Assembly (NCBI GenBank): GCA_036785705.1
Contig: JAWUZG010000015.1
Span: 434,001 to 498,000, forward strand
Direction of reading: 5' to 3'
Length of the DNA stretch: 64,000 nt
Source of the DNA: Acanthornis magna
Lineage: Eukaryota > Chordata > Aves > Passeriformes > Acanthizidae
Position numbers and translations under genes: made by a program
Part shown: one piece after another, positions 9,132 to 21,100 of the stretch
How the letters are laid out: each line of letters begins with the position of its first letter
How positions within the stretch are numbered: position 1 is the stretch's first letter
Notes under the pieces: model-generated
What the model was told of the DNA's origin: nothing
Databases searched by the model: none
What the model saw: only the letters and a program-made list of their open reading frames with translations

Positions 9132-12100
9132 GTGAGTAAACTGTGCTTGAGCTGGCTTGGATTTTGAAACTGGTTCTCCATGAGTGGGCACCGGTTCTTG
9201 TGGGATCAGAAGAGGCATCTCAGGGGTACATTGCAATAGGAACAGAATACCTGCCTAACAGCTGGCTGTGGGCTTTCAGGTGCAGTTAGACGACAGAGAT
9301 AGCATGGCTAGTTCCATCACCTGCCGTGACCGTTCCCAGCGTGCACGCTCTGGGAACATCCGCTCAGCTCCAACATCCGCTGATGCACAGCATCCCTTTG
9401 AGTCAGTTCGGAAAGCTGCAGAGAGTGGTGGGCGCTTGCAGAGGCGTTTTGAGCAAATAGAGGAGAAATGCAAGAGATTCAAAAGCTGCCTGCAGCACAC
9501 AGAAACTCTGATGGAAGGAATTAGAAGGTGAGCTTTTCCCCCTCCTTCTCCTCCTCCTCCTGTGTTCCAGAGGCAATCTGCTTCCAGGTCCGGGAGTTCT
9601 GAGGTGTTCTGGGTGAAGAACTCACCTGCCCTACCATGTGTGGGCCTCAGTGTGGCTGTCGAGCATCTTCCTGTCAGGGTTTTTCATGCTCCATTGTGAC
9701 TCCCAAGGCTGTCTGGGAGATGCACAGCGATATTGAAAAAGAAGACTCGTCTCTCTCGCTTTGCTGCTTCCCTGAATCCTGTTCTTTGGCTGCCCCTGTC
9801 CAGCTCCTGCATCTCACTGAAGGAAGGCAAAATCCTGCCTTCCTTTCCCTTTGCCTCTGGAGGACTTCCTTGGGAGGGAAGGAGCAAGGTCTTCCTTAGC
9901 CCACTGTCCCCAGCATCATCCTGGAGTGCTGAAAATGGGATCAGTGACTCTTCAGGCCTCTTCATTCTTCTGACCAAACTTTGTCTCTGCAGTCACTGTA
10001 AAAACTTCAAGAAGTCCAGTGAAAAGCTGCCGCAACACACGGGAATCCCGGAGCCAAGCGCCTTGTGTCTGTGTCAGAAGAACACCAAGCAGCTGAAGGC
10101 AGTGTCAGCCCAATTTGAAAAGGCGGAGCAGAAGGACAGGACGAAGGTTGGTTTAGGAAATGAGACTGGTTTTCCCTTGAAAACTTGTCTTGCCCCTTCT
10201 TGTACAGTGGAGGACTTGACTGCGCTCGAGGGAGAAGACCCATCATTGCAGAGTGAGCTGGAAGTCAAGAGGCAGACACTGGAGGAATTGCAGCTTCAGA
10301 GGGATCTGCTGGAGCAAGAGAGGGATGATGTTAGCAGGGCCCTGGACACCTTATTCCTAGGCAGCGCCTGTGGGAGTGGGAGTTGTGCCAGCCAGATCAG
10401 CCCAGATGCTGTTTCTGGCTGTAGAAAACAGGGACACTGCTGTGCACACCTGGCTCAGGATGGCACATGCATTTCTTAGCCAGGGAGATGCATGTTCATC
10501 AGCCAAATGGTAGATGGTTCTGCAGAATTTGTTACTTTGGGCAGCCACAGATCCCCTAAAAGAGGGAACGGAGCTGAGGAAGGGTCTGGAGCACAGGTGT
10601 GACGAGGAGCAGCTGAGGGAGCTGCGGGGGGCTCAGCCTGGAGAAAAAGAGGCTCAGGGGGCACCTTCTCTCTCTCTACAACTCCCTGTGACAGGAAGGT
10701 GCAGCCAGGTGAGGGTCGGCCTCTGCTCCCAAGGGAACAAGGGACAGGACAAGAGGAAAAGGCCCCAAGCTGTGCCAGGGGAGGTTTGGATTGGGTATTA
10801 CAGGAGAGCTGTGAGAGAATGGTTTGTTTCTGATGGTCACCGTCAGACAGTCTCACTTCTGGAGTATGGGCAAGGTTTGGCAAATACACAGCAGAGGTTT
10901 TGCTTTTGAAAAATGGAGCTCAAAACCATGGTTTAGTCTTCAGGCTTGAATACCAGCAAGGGCCATTAGACATCTCCTTTGCTGGTGTGAACTGCTTTGA
11001 CAACATCAGCCAGACTTCCATCACTCATTAAATGACTGCCCACCGTAGGAGCTGTTTCCCTGCCAAGCATCCCCTCCTTGCAGAGAGCTGCTTTGCACAC
11101 TTGAGGAGGTGACACTTTGATATGGGTTTTGTTCTAGAAGCAGAAATCCTGTGTATTTTCATTTGCTACAGCGAGCAAGATTGCTTTGGCTCAATCTTTC
11201 CTGAAAATGTCCAGCACTGGAATAGATCCTGATAGAAATGTTGTTTGCCAAGTGGCAGTTGTGGAAGATGCAGTATTTTTGGGTGACAGCACGGGGTTTG
11301 GAGTAGGCATGTTTATTGGGAAGGAGCTATCTGGTCCCAGGCAAGCCAGCTGGGCCTGGCACAGCCCTTCCAAGGTAACAGTGCCAGAGGATTTGGCAGC
11401 CCTGGCTATCAGAGCTGCAGAGGGCAGATGCTGTGAGACTTTGAGCCCAGAGCACAGGAGCTCCTTGTCGTCTGGCTGCCTGCAAGGTGGCACAGGCTGG
11501 CTCTGCACAGGGCTCCCGAGGAAGGGCTCGAGCTGTACCTTGTCCCACTTCCAGGTTTCCCAGGAGCAAGAGTCATCGAGCAGGGCTCTGGAGCAGCTGC
11601 GCCGAGAGTCCTCTGGCCAAGGGCATGCGCTGGCCCAGGTGTGCAGAGAGAAGGAGCTGCTGGGCCGGGAGAAGGCTGCCCTTGAGGGCCGACTGGCAGC
11701 CATGGAGCGGCACCGACAAGACCTTTCCAGGCAGCTGGCAGAGGCCAGGTAAAGGCAGGGAGCAGAGCCTGGGCAGGACAGGGCCGAAGCGCTGTAGTGC
11801 TAAAGGTGCTAAGCACTACACAGGGGTTTATTGCATCCTCTGTGCATTTCAGATGTAGATGGGGCTGTTGAGGTCAGGTTGGGCTGGGCTGTCTGTGCTA
11901 TGGCAGGCCATAAGGAATGCCTGGGCAATCCCTCAGAGGGCCCTGCTTTGCTCCTGAAATGGCACAAATGTGCCTTCTCTGTACAAGTTTGTGTGCAACC
12001 CATTTTCCATACTCAGGTGTAGGGATCTCGAGCCATATCATCCTGGAATAACTACCTGTGGGTGTGAGGAGCAAGTGACTCATTTCTCTCTGTATTTGCA

Positions 12101-15100
12101 ACTTGCAGGTCAGCCAGGGACAGCCTGGAATCCAGCCTGTTTGCTGCTCAGCAGAGGATATCTCAGCTGGAGGCCACCAGGAACCATCTGGAAGCTCAAG
12201 TGCTCACAGTCACGCAGGCCAAGGAAGTGATAGAAGGTGAGAACCTCGTGTGCTTTGTTTGTGGTGCTGCCCCTGCCTAGAGAAGCTGCTGTAAAGCCAC
12301 CTCTGTCCACGGGGCTTCTGAGGAGTGGCAGGGCTGGTGGCAGGGCCCTCCTACACTGACACAGAAAGGGCCTGAGGTCAGTAAAGTCAGTAAAGACTCT
12401 GCATCTTGCTGTTGGTTGTGTTTGCAGGAGAAGTGAAGTGCCTCCAACGTGAGCTGGAAGCGGAGAGAACTCTCAGGAAGCAGGAACAGGAAGACACAGC
12501 ACAACAGCTCTTGCAGGCAGAGCAGCAGTGTCAGGAAAGCCTCAGGCTTCAGGGAACTGCTCAGCAACTGGAAATAAACAAGCTCCTGCGAGCCCTGGTA
12601 GGGGACAATAGGCTCTGAATTGTCCAGGCCCTGTGGGTTGGTTTAGCAAAAGCAGAGCCTAAGGGTGTGAAAGGGCAGCAATCCTCTGCCAGAGGCCTCC
12701 TGCTGCTGGGCCGGGCAGCAGAGCCAGCGGCTCAGACATGGAGGTGTGTGAAGAGCCACGGCATGGTGCTGGGACAGTACCTGCAGCCACAGCTTCAGTG
12801 TGGGCATCAGACGAGTTCCAGAGCAGCTTGGATGGTGCCCAGCCAAAGCATGGCAGCCCAGGGCGGCATTGTCCCCAAGTCCCATCTGCCACAGGGCAGA
12901 TGCCAACACAGAGCAGATGCCAACAGAGAGCAGATGCCAACGCAGAGCAGATGTAAATTCAGAGCAGATGCAAATGCAGAGCAGATGTAAATTCAGAGCA
13001 GATGCCCACAGTGCTGCCGGCTGCAGGCGTGGGAGCTGGGTTCCCTTCTTGCTGTGCTTGCACGATGAACAGAGGGATAAGCTTGGGGCTGGAAGCAAAT
13101 GGATCAGGCCCTTTGTCCCTGGTCCTTCAGTCCTTGTGCCTGGGGCATCAGAGAGGGGAAGGTGACACCTCCTTTCCTAAATAGTTGCACTCAATGCTTG
13201 TGAAGGGATTTCTCAACAAAAATGATTCCATGAGTGATTCTTGCACCTGCTGAGCCTCCTTTCAAGTTCCCTGAGAGGACACAGTTTCTGGAGGGCAGAA
13301 AGCCAGTGCTGTTGTCTTTTCAGCTTGGGGTTTGTGGGAGGGATGAAGCTTCACATTTTTCAGTGAGGAGCTTGCCTGGGACTTCATCTTGAAGATTTTT
13401 CCTCCCCTCCTCAGGCAAGTGAGCGGGAAAGGTACCATGCAGAGATGCTAGAGATGCTGGAGCAATTGGAAAAAAAGAAGGCAGAGAGAGAGCGGGAGCA
13501 CGAGAAGGTGCTGTTTGAGATGAGGCAGAAAGTTGCCACCCTGCAGGCTCAACAAGAAGAGGAACGAACTAGATTTGAAAATGCCAAGCGAGAGGTAACG
13601 ACTGTGAAATGAGAATTTTTGATTTTTTGCAAGGCTGGAGCTTTGGGAGGTGGCAGGATAGGGAGTTGTGTGGAACATGCCCTCCATGTATTCTACACTG
13701 AATTTGGGGAGGTGAAAGCTGAATGGGGCTATCTTTGGAACTAGGAATGAGCCTTCTCATAGGAAGCCAGGCAGAAACATTGGGTTTCAGTTGAGATTTT
13801 TGTGCTGCTCTTGTGTTCTGTATTTCTAAGAGTTACCTCAGAGTATCTTCACTGTTCTCTTACCACTCCTCTTTTGGTGTGTACTGCTAGGTGTTCATAG
13901 CCAAACTTAGTTTGTAGGGCTTTTCTTTTGTGGGCACGGGGAGGGCGCAGCAGGAACGCTGACAAGGGAAAAATCTTTTTAAAGACTCGTCTGGAGTATT
14001 GCTGAACAGTAACCCAAAGATGTCTTCTGGGCTGTGTTGTAAGTCACCTGCTGGGAAACTGTGTCTCCCCCGGGGCAGACAGCGGCCCAGGGGAGCAGCA
14101 GCCGAGTGCTCTGGGAGCACATGAGCCCATCAGTCTTTGCCTTTGCCACACAGATGTTGCAGGGCACGTGCGAAGCCCTGTGCTCTTTCTTTCTGTGCAG
14201 GTCCTGCTGGAAGAGCAGAATGAGAAGAGGGCTTTGTCAGAGACGCTGCTCCAAACTCAGGCAGAGCTAAGCCGAGCCTGCCAGCAGGTGCAGCAGCTCA
14301 GGCAGGAGGCGAGAGAGCAGCAAGAGAAGGAGCAGGTAAGTCTGAGTAGGCAGGGAGCAGAGTGCAGGGCAGTGACAAGGGCACAAAAGGCAGGACCTGG
14401 GACTGAGGAGGCAAGGGCTGCTTCAGACCCTGGGAGCATAGAGCCTGGTAAGCTCTGGGGCTCAGCCCCAGGAAGGAAGGCTTGTAATGGAAGCAGGACT
14501 GGGTGGAGAAGCCAAAAGAAGTAGCAGAGGGAATGGGATTTTGAGACAGCAAGTGGAAAAAGCTGGGCCTGAGGGCAGGTCCCAGGAAGTTGCTCTGCAT
14601 TTTGTTACCAGACCATGGAGGCAAAGCTGCAAGCTGAGCTGCAGGAAGCTCGGAGTGAAATCCAGGCAGAGCAGAAGAGGCACAAGGAAGAACTCCAAGG
14701 CGTCAAAGAGGAAATGAATCTCCTCCTTGGGCAGAGGGAGGCTCTGCAAAAGCAGGTGAGTGAAACAGCAGTGGCACCACAGTCATCCAGCAGGGGCTCT
14801 GTGCCCTTCTTGCTTTTCCATGGCAGAGCAGCAGCTAACGTGGTGGTCCCTGGGGCTGCCTCGTGCTGTGGGCTCCATGGCAGCTGCTCTGAAGGCCCCT
14901 CAGTGCTCTGCTAAGTCTCAGCTGCTGCCCTGGACAGCTGGGCTGGTCCTCTGGGCTGTTGGCCAGCAACCATCAGCATGGATTCCTGCTGGCCTCTTCC
15001 TGCTAGCCTTGGTTGTGTGGAGCTTTTTCGGGTGCCCTTCGTGAGCCACTTGAGTTTTGAAATAAGTTGTCCATATCCATTGCAAATCTGGTCCTCTCAG

Positions 15101-18100
15101 AACAGGCAGGAACGCAAAGTTGGCCTTTGCCTTTCCTCACAGCCTCTGCTGTGGCTGACAGTGACAGGCTGTGGCTGTAGCCTCTGACTGCTTTGTTCTC
15201 TTTGACTTGAGGTGGGAGAGTTGACATCTCAGCTGGCAGCCTCCAGGGAGTGGCAGGAAACCACTGTCCAGAGAGCCCAGCAAGATGTGAGGGATGCCCA
15301 GGAGCAGTCCATTCAGAAAGCGTTGGAGGTTGAGCATATCTGGAAGATGCTGGAGGAGGCAGAAAATCAGAACGAGGAGCTGCAAGGGAAACTGCAGAAC
15401 TTGGAGAAGGAAAGGAGTCAATGGGAAGATGCAGTGCGTGAAAATTCAGAATATCAGATTTGCTTGAATGCCCTAGAGAGGGAAAATGCCAGGTAAGTGC
15501 AAGCCTGTGGGACTCCGCATTGTGAGCAATGGATTCCCTCAGGGGCTCTGGCAGCATTTCCTAAGTGGCAGAGTTCTGAACTCGCCCTGCAGATGTGTCT
15601 TGTTTTCTGGATGTTGTGTTTCATTTCCTTTTCTTTTAAGCCTTCAGTTACAGTTTTCTCTGAAGACAAAGGCTTTTGGGGTAGCTCTTTCCCTCTGGGG
15701 AGGTGTTGTGTTGTTAGGTGGGTGTGTTAACACCGTCCCAGCTGCAGCGTAAGGGGCTGGACACATCCATCAGCTCCACCTTGGGTCCTGTAAGTTGAAG
15801 TTTTTGGGATCTGGATCAGCTCTGGCATTGTGATGCCTTTGCTTGGCAGAACCATCTTAAGGCCCTGATTTCTGATAGAAGACAGATTCCCCTCGGAGGC
15901 ACCCAAGAAACAAGAAGGTCTCTGTTGCATCGTTGCTCATCAAATGGCCCCGGGTGCCTGGAAGAGGTCGAGCAGGGTCCCTGCCAGCCTCCACAGTGCA
16001 CAGGTGTTAGTGACTGTGCAAAGAATGCAAGAAACAAGACCAAGGTTAGGGGGGCTCCTCCAGCTGATCAAGTCCTGCCAGTCTTCAGTGTTGCAGGATT
16101 CTTCTTGCAAGCAGAAGACAAGGAAAAGGCAGGCCACTCTTGCTTGCATGGAGGTTTCTGCATCTTCCATCACGTTGTGCTTCAAGCCTCTGTCACCACT
16201 TCTGCTCTTGGCCTTTGTTTCTCTCCAGCTGAAAGTAGCATGGGTGCTGGTAAATCTTAGGGAACTTCCCAGAGGTCCCCTGGCTGTCAGGTGCTACTCC
16301 TCCTACCTGGACATACAAGATGGGGGAAGGAAAATGTCTCTTCCATGTTGACCAAAGCTTGTGCCCTTGGAGCCTGGTTAGTCAGAAGAGAATTGTTCCT
16401 CTCCCCTACTATCTTCATTGCAAGACTTTGTTAGGTCCGTTTTCATATTCCCACCGAAAGAAGAGGCAGGGCATGTAGGCAGGAACTCCCCATTCTTTCA
16501 TGAAGAAAAGCAGAGTGGGCACATGCAGGGCTGTGAGCGCAGGGGCAACAAACAGCCAAGTTGTTTAGACAAACTTCATCAGACAGAGCACTTTTCCCCG
16601 AGCTGGTGCAAGTGCTCAGAGTTGATAAAATGGGATGTTACGTAGTAATGAGTTGCATGCTTCCCTTCTAGGCTGATTCTGTCTCTGAAGGAAAAGGATC
16701 TGTGCCTGAGAGCACTAGAAGAGAAGAACCTGGTGCTGAATAACCAGGTGCATCACCTTCATTCTGCTCTTCAGGAGGCCAAGCTGCTCAACACCGAGCA
16801 CAGACGAGAACTGCAGGAGCTCAACATACAGGTAAACTATGCCCTGGCATCCTCTTCTCCAGGGACACACAACACCACCTTCGGCTTGGAGGCCCCAACT
16901 GCTTTCTGCTCCCAGCAGCCTCCACTGCTGCCGTGTGCTGCCCGGGGCTGCTGCTGCTGCAGCCTGAGGCCAAGGCTGGATTTGGTGTCTGCTGCCACCG
17001 ATGTTTTCCCCACGTCTCTCCTGGGTGCTGGCTGGAAATGTGTTAGGAGAAGCAGCAGCAGAGTCCTTTGGAGCTTCTCCAGCCCTCTGTTAGCAGTGTT
17101 GTCCCAGATGGAGTTGGTGCCTGTGCCGGGCACTGAGCAGTGTGGGCACACAGACGTGGCTATGGCAGGCTGGGGAGGGCACTTCCACCGCAGCCAGTTC
17201 AGCCGGTGTTCAGAGCTGCACCCTCAAGGATGCCCATTGCCTCCCTTTCCCCGTTTTCACGACATTTGTCTCAGTTGGAATCCTTGCATCTGCACCTTCT
17301 GTTTTGGGCATGTTTTTTGTTTGAAGTCATTTCTCCTTTGTTGCTCTCCCTACTGCCCATTCTGCTGCCCCAGGAGCAGTCCTGTCCCTGAGGCTCTGTG
17401 CATCCATCTTCCAGATGCAGGCCCTGCAGGAGGCAATGCTGGAGAAGGAGGCTGCCCAGGCAACTCAGGAGAAGCAGCTGCTGCAGGAGCTGGAGGAGTC
17501 CCGAGCAGGAGAGCAGCGCATCAGGGACTCTGTGCACGTGCTGGAGGCTGAGGTGTCTGAGCTGCGTTTGAGGCTCCAGAGCTCTGAGGAAAGAGCAGAG
17601 GCCACGGCCACACAGCATAAGGCCTTGGAGCTGGAGCTGAGGAACACACAGGCTCAGAGGGACAATCTCAGAGCTCACAATCAGGAGCTGCTGAAGGCGT
17701 TGGAGGAAAGTGAACAAGGTACAGCTTCTCCTCTCCCACTCACTGCCCCATCCTGTCTCACCAGCAGGGATCTCTGATGCCACACAGAGGAAAAGGGCAG
17801 TGGCCAGAGATGGCAGAGGGGAAAAACAACCAGCAGGAGATTTATCCATCCAAGTGCCAGAGAAAGATGCCAGCCACTGGTGGCTGGCAGTGCCATCTGG
17901 CTGTGCTGTGGCTGATCCCGTGCACAGCTGGTGCCTTTCAGGTGCCATGTCAGTGCTAAGGAGCTGTAGCTGGATGCCTCAGCTCGACTGCCCCAAACTC
18001 CAGGCCCTGCCAGAGGCTCCAGGCTATTGGCCTCTCGGGAGCAGGGCTGCACAGGCATCCCCACTCCTTTCTCTGCCTTTGATTGCTCACTCTGCACAAG

Positions 18101-21100
18101 CCCAAGAGCAAACACACTTTTGTATTCCTCTGAACCTTGCCCCTTTCAGTCCTGCTTTTTTCTCTGCCTGGAAGTTTCCTTCATTTGTGTCAGTTTTTGG
18201 AAGTCCTTGTGGGCTTAGGGCCTGGCAAATACAGGCAGGCAGAGAAGACAGTGCTGTTGTCTCTGCAGGATGCACATCAGTTTGCCTTGGTTTTGCTTTT
18301 CCCCTTCTCTTTCTCCTTCCCTGGTGCAGACTGGAGGAGGGAAGAAGTCAAGGACACCTCCCGAGAAATTGTCCTGAAGACAGAGGCCACTAAAATACAG
18401 GAAGAGGCTGTGACTCTTCATCAGGAAGTGGCATCCATCCTGAAGAAGTTGGAAAGCCTGGAGAAGGAAAGGAAGGATGTGCTGGTGAGAATGGCCAATG
18501 CCATGAAGGGCCATTTCTTAGCTATGTTTGGACCTTGTATGAATATTTCTAAGGAGCACCTTTTTCCAGTTTAACTTTTCCAATTGTATTCTTCTGAATA
18601 AGGAGGAAAACATGATGGTGTCCTGTCAAGCTCAGTTAGGGTTGAGGCTGCTGATTTTCCTCCATGCTGGAGTTTTGTTCCCTAGAAGCTTTAGTTCTCA
18701 ATGTCCACGCTTTTCTCTATGGACATTTCATGGTTTGGGCAATTCCTCGTGTCCAGACCCATGTTCCGATTTCTAAATATCTGGCCCTGGCACAAGGGGG
18801 GAGAAGACCAAGTTTGCTGTTAATAGAAAGGTGCTGGGCCTTGGCCATCTGAGAGCAGCCAGTGAAGAGAAAAGAGAGAAAAGCAAAGTGCAGATCCAGA
18901 TAAGGACACGTCCCTGCAAGGGGAGAACTTGTCCTGAGTGCCAGCAGAGAATGACAGACTGATCTGGCCATTGCTGCTTCAAGAGAGGACAGTGGGGCTC
19001 TTGGGGATGGAGCCATGGAAACTGCACACAGGAGAGGTCGAAAACCACTCCTGTTACCCCAAACCCAGGGAATGAAATGTTGGGTGTGTTTGCTCTTCCC
19101 TTTCTCCCTGATGGAGAGCACATCCTCACGGCACTGCCTAAATGCTGCTTAGGGAGGACTGAAATGCTGGCTGCAGTTCTGGCAGCTCCTCCTCAAAGGA
19201 GCACTCGAGTGGAGCTGCAAGAGGTCGGGGAAGAGCAGAAAGGAAGCTGGGATGGGCTGAGCGAGCTGGGAAAGACACAGCGTCAAGGGGGGGCCCAGCA
19301 AAGGTCTGCAGCATCCCGAGAGGCAGGGAGAGAGGGGCAGTCTGTGCTGGCCCCTGGGGCAGGAGTCCAGATCTGGGATGGAAAGCAAACCGAGAGATGG
19401 AATGAGTGACCCTTTTTCTGCCTTGTTTTGGCAGCATGAATGGGAATTGTATCTGGAGCAGCTGAGAAATCTGGAAAAGGAAAATGAAATACATGCACCC
19501 GATGTTCAGAGAAAGAAGGAAAGAAGCCAGCACTTGGAAGTGGAGAGGGAAGCCATGCCAGAACAGCTGGAGCATGGTGCTGCTGCTCTGAAGGAATGGA
19601 GAGGGAAAGCTCAAGTCCTGAGTGCTGCCCTAACTAAGAGTGAAATTTCCAAAGGGGCTCTGAAGAAGCACTTGGACATCCCAAAGGCAAAGGCATTTCT
19701 CAAGGTAGGCACTGGCATTGCTCTTCAGTCCACTGCAACATCTCTCAATGATTCCAATGATGGTTCGCAGAAAGGGGTGGGAATGAAGGTATATCCCTGT
19801 CAGTCCAGGCCCTCTTAGGAAAAGCAGCTCAGGCTGCAACCAGCAGCCATGTCTGTGTGCCTGGCTCCAGGCAGAGACAGAGACCATTGCCAGCCAAATT
19901 GATACGGGGCACGCCCTTAACAAGTGACACAGCTCTGGAGCTTGCTGTTCAAATCAGCTCCTGGCCCAAAGCTGGCCATGGGGAGCTGCTCCTGCCGTGC
20001 CCAGGCAAGGGGAGGCACCACGTGGGGGGTTGGATTTGGCCTGGAAAGGAATGGAGCAGGTGAGCAGAGCGATGGACTAAACTGAGCAGAGTTTTGAACC
20101 AAGAGCTGAACAGCAGCTGCCCTGCTGGTGCTTCGAGGATGCTTTCCGAGACAGAGATTTCTGAGAGACATCTTTTGCAGTATTTGAAATAAGGGAATCA
20201 TCTCCTCTTTGAATACCCAGCAGGCTGATGGAGCAGAAGTGGAGCACATGTACTATCCCTCAGAGACCAGCCTGGGACTTAAGCCACCGGTTGCAGCACC
20301 AGAAAAGGAGAAGACAGTAAAGGCTGAATCAACCACTGAGCCCCGGAGAGCTGGCGAGCAGGTAAAGTGGGCTTTCGCTGCCTCTGCAAAGCCTCAGGCT
20401 CCTCTGCAACACGACACGTTTGCCCAGGCAGCGCTTTGGAGTCCTCTGCTTTTTTCCTTCCCTCTCCGTGTCCCTGCTGTGGGCACACCCTTTGGTTTTT
20501 CTCTCTCTTGTGGCAGCCCATGGCTTTCACCCAGGCACCTTCACTCCGCTGCCTCCCTCCCTGGCCCCGTGTCTCCAGACACACACTGGCCTCTCTTGCA
20601 CAGCCCCCAGCAAGAGCTTTTTGCCCCCAGTGTTGTCTGGTGCAATTCAGGGGTCTCTGCGCAGAGATGTCCTTGCCTGCATGTCCAGAGGTCCTTTTGC
20701 TCCATGTTTGCTGACAGGTTTCTCTGACCTTTTCTCCCATCCAATGTGCAGGTGCAACAAAAAGGGAGGAGTGCCAAGAAAATATTTGGGACATTTGACA
20801 TCTCGGATGCCAAGAGATTGGATGTGCCCCAGTCTGCCCAGCACAGCAGGTTGACTTCTGGACAGGTGAGAACAGACTCTTCCTTGGTGGCAGGAACACA
20901 GCCCTTGGCAAAGCACACGTCCGTCAGAAAGCAGAGGAGCAGCTGTGAGCTGAGCTGTTCTGCCCAGGCCAGGAGAGCCCTGAGCGCTCCTCCCAGGGCT
21001 GGCATCTCCTCGGCTCCAGAGCAGACTGAGAGCTCTGTGCCGGAGCTGCTGTGGCTGTGCCCGCTGCAAAGCGAGAGGAGGTGGCAGCAGCTGCCTCTCT

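Noticed and set aside
16733..17551. 272-codon open frame across exon l, its intron and exon m
   Set aside because: It leaves the exon frame at the l donor and reads intron; exon m is read in a different frame with clear CEP250 similarity.
11555..19704. Rootletin (CROCC) as the identity of the coiled-coil gene
   Set aside because: Rootletin is a related rod protein, but the ordered blocks (REKAALE, LESSLF.AQQ, TVTQAKEVI, ETLLQTQ, EWR.KAQ) follow CEP250.
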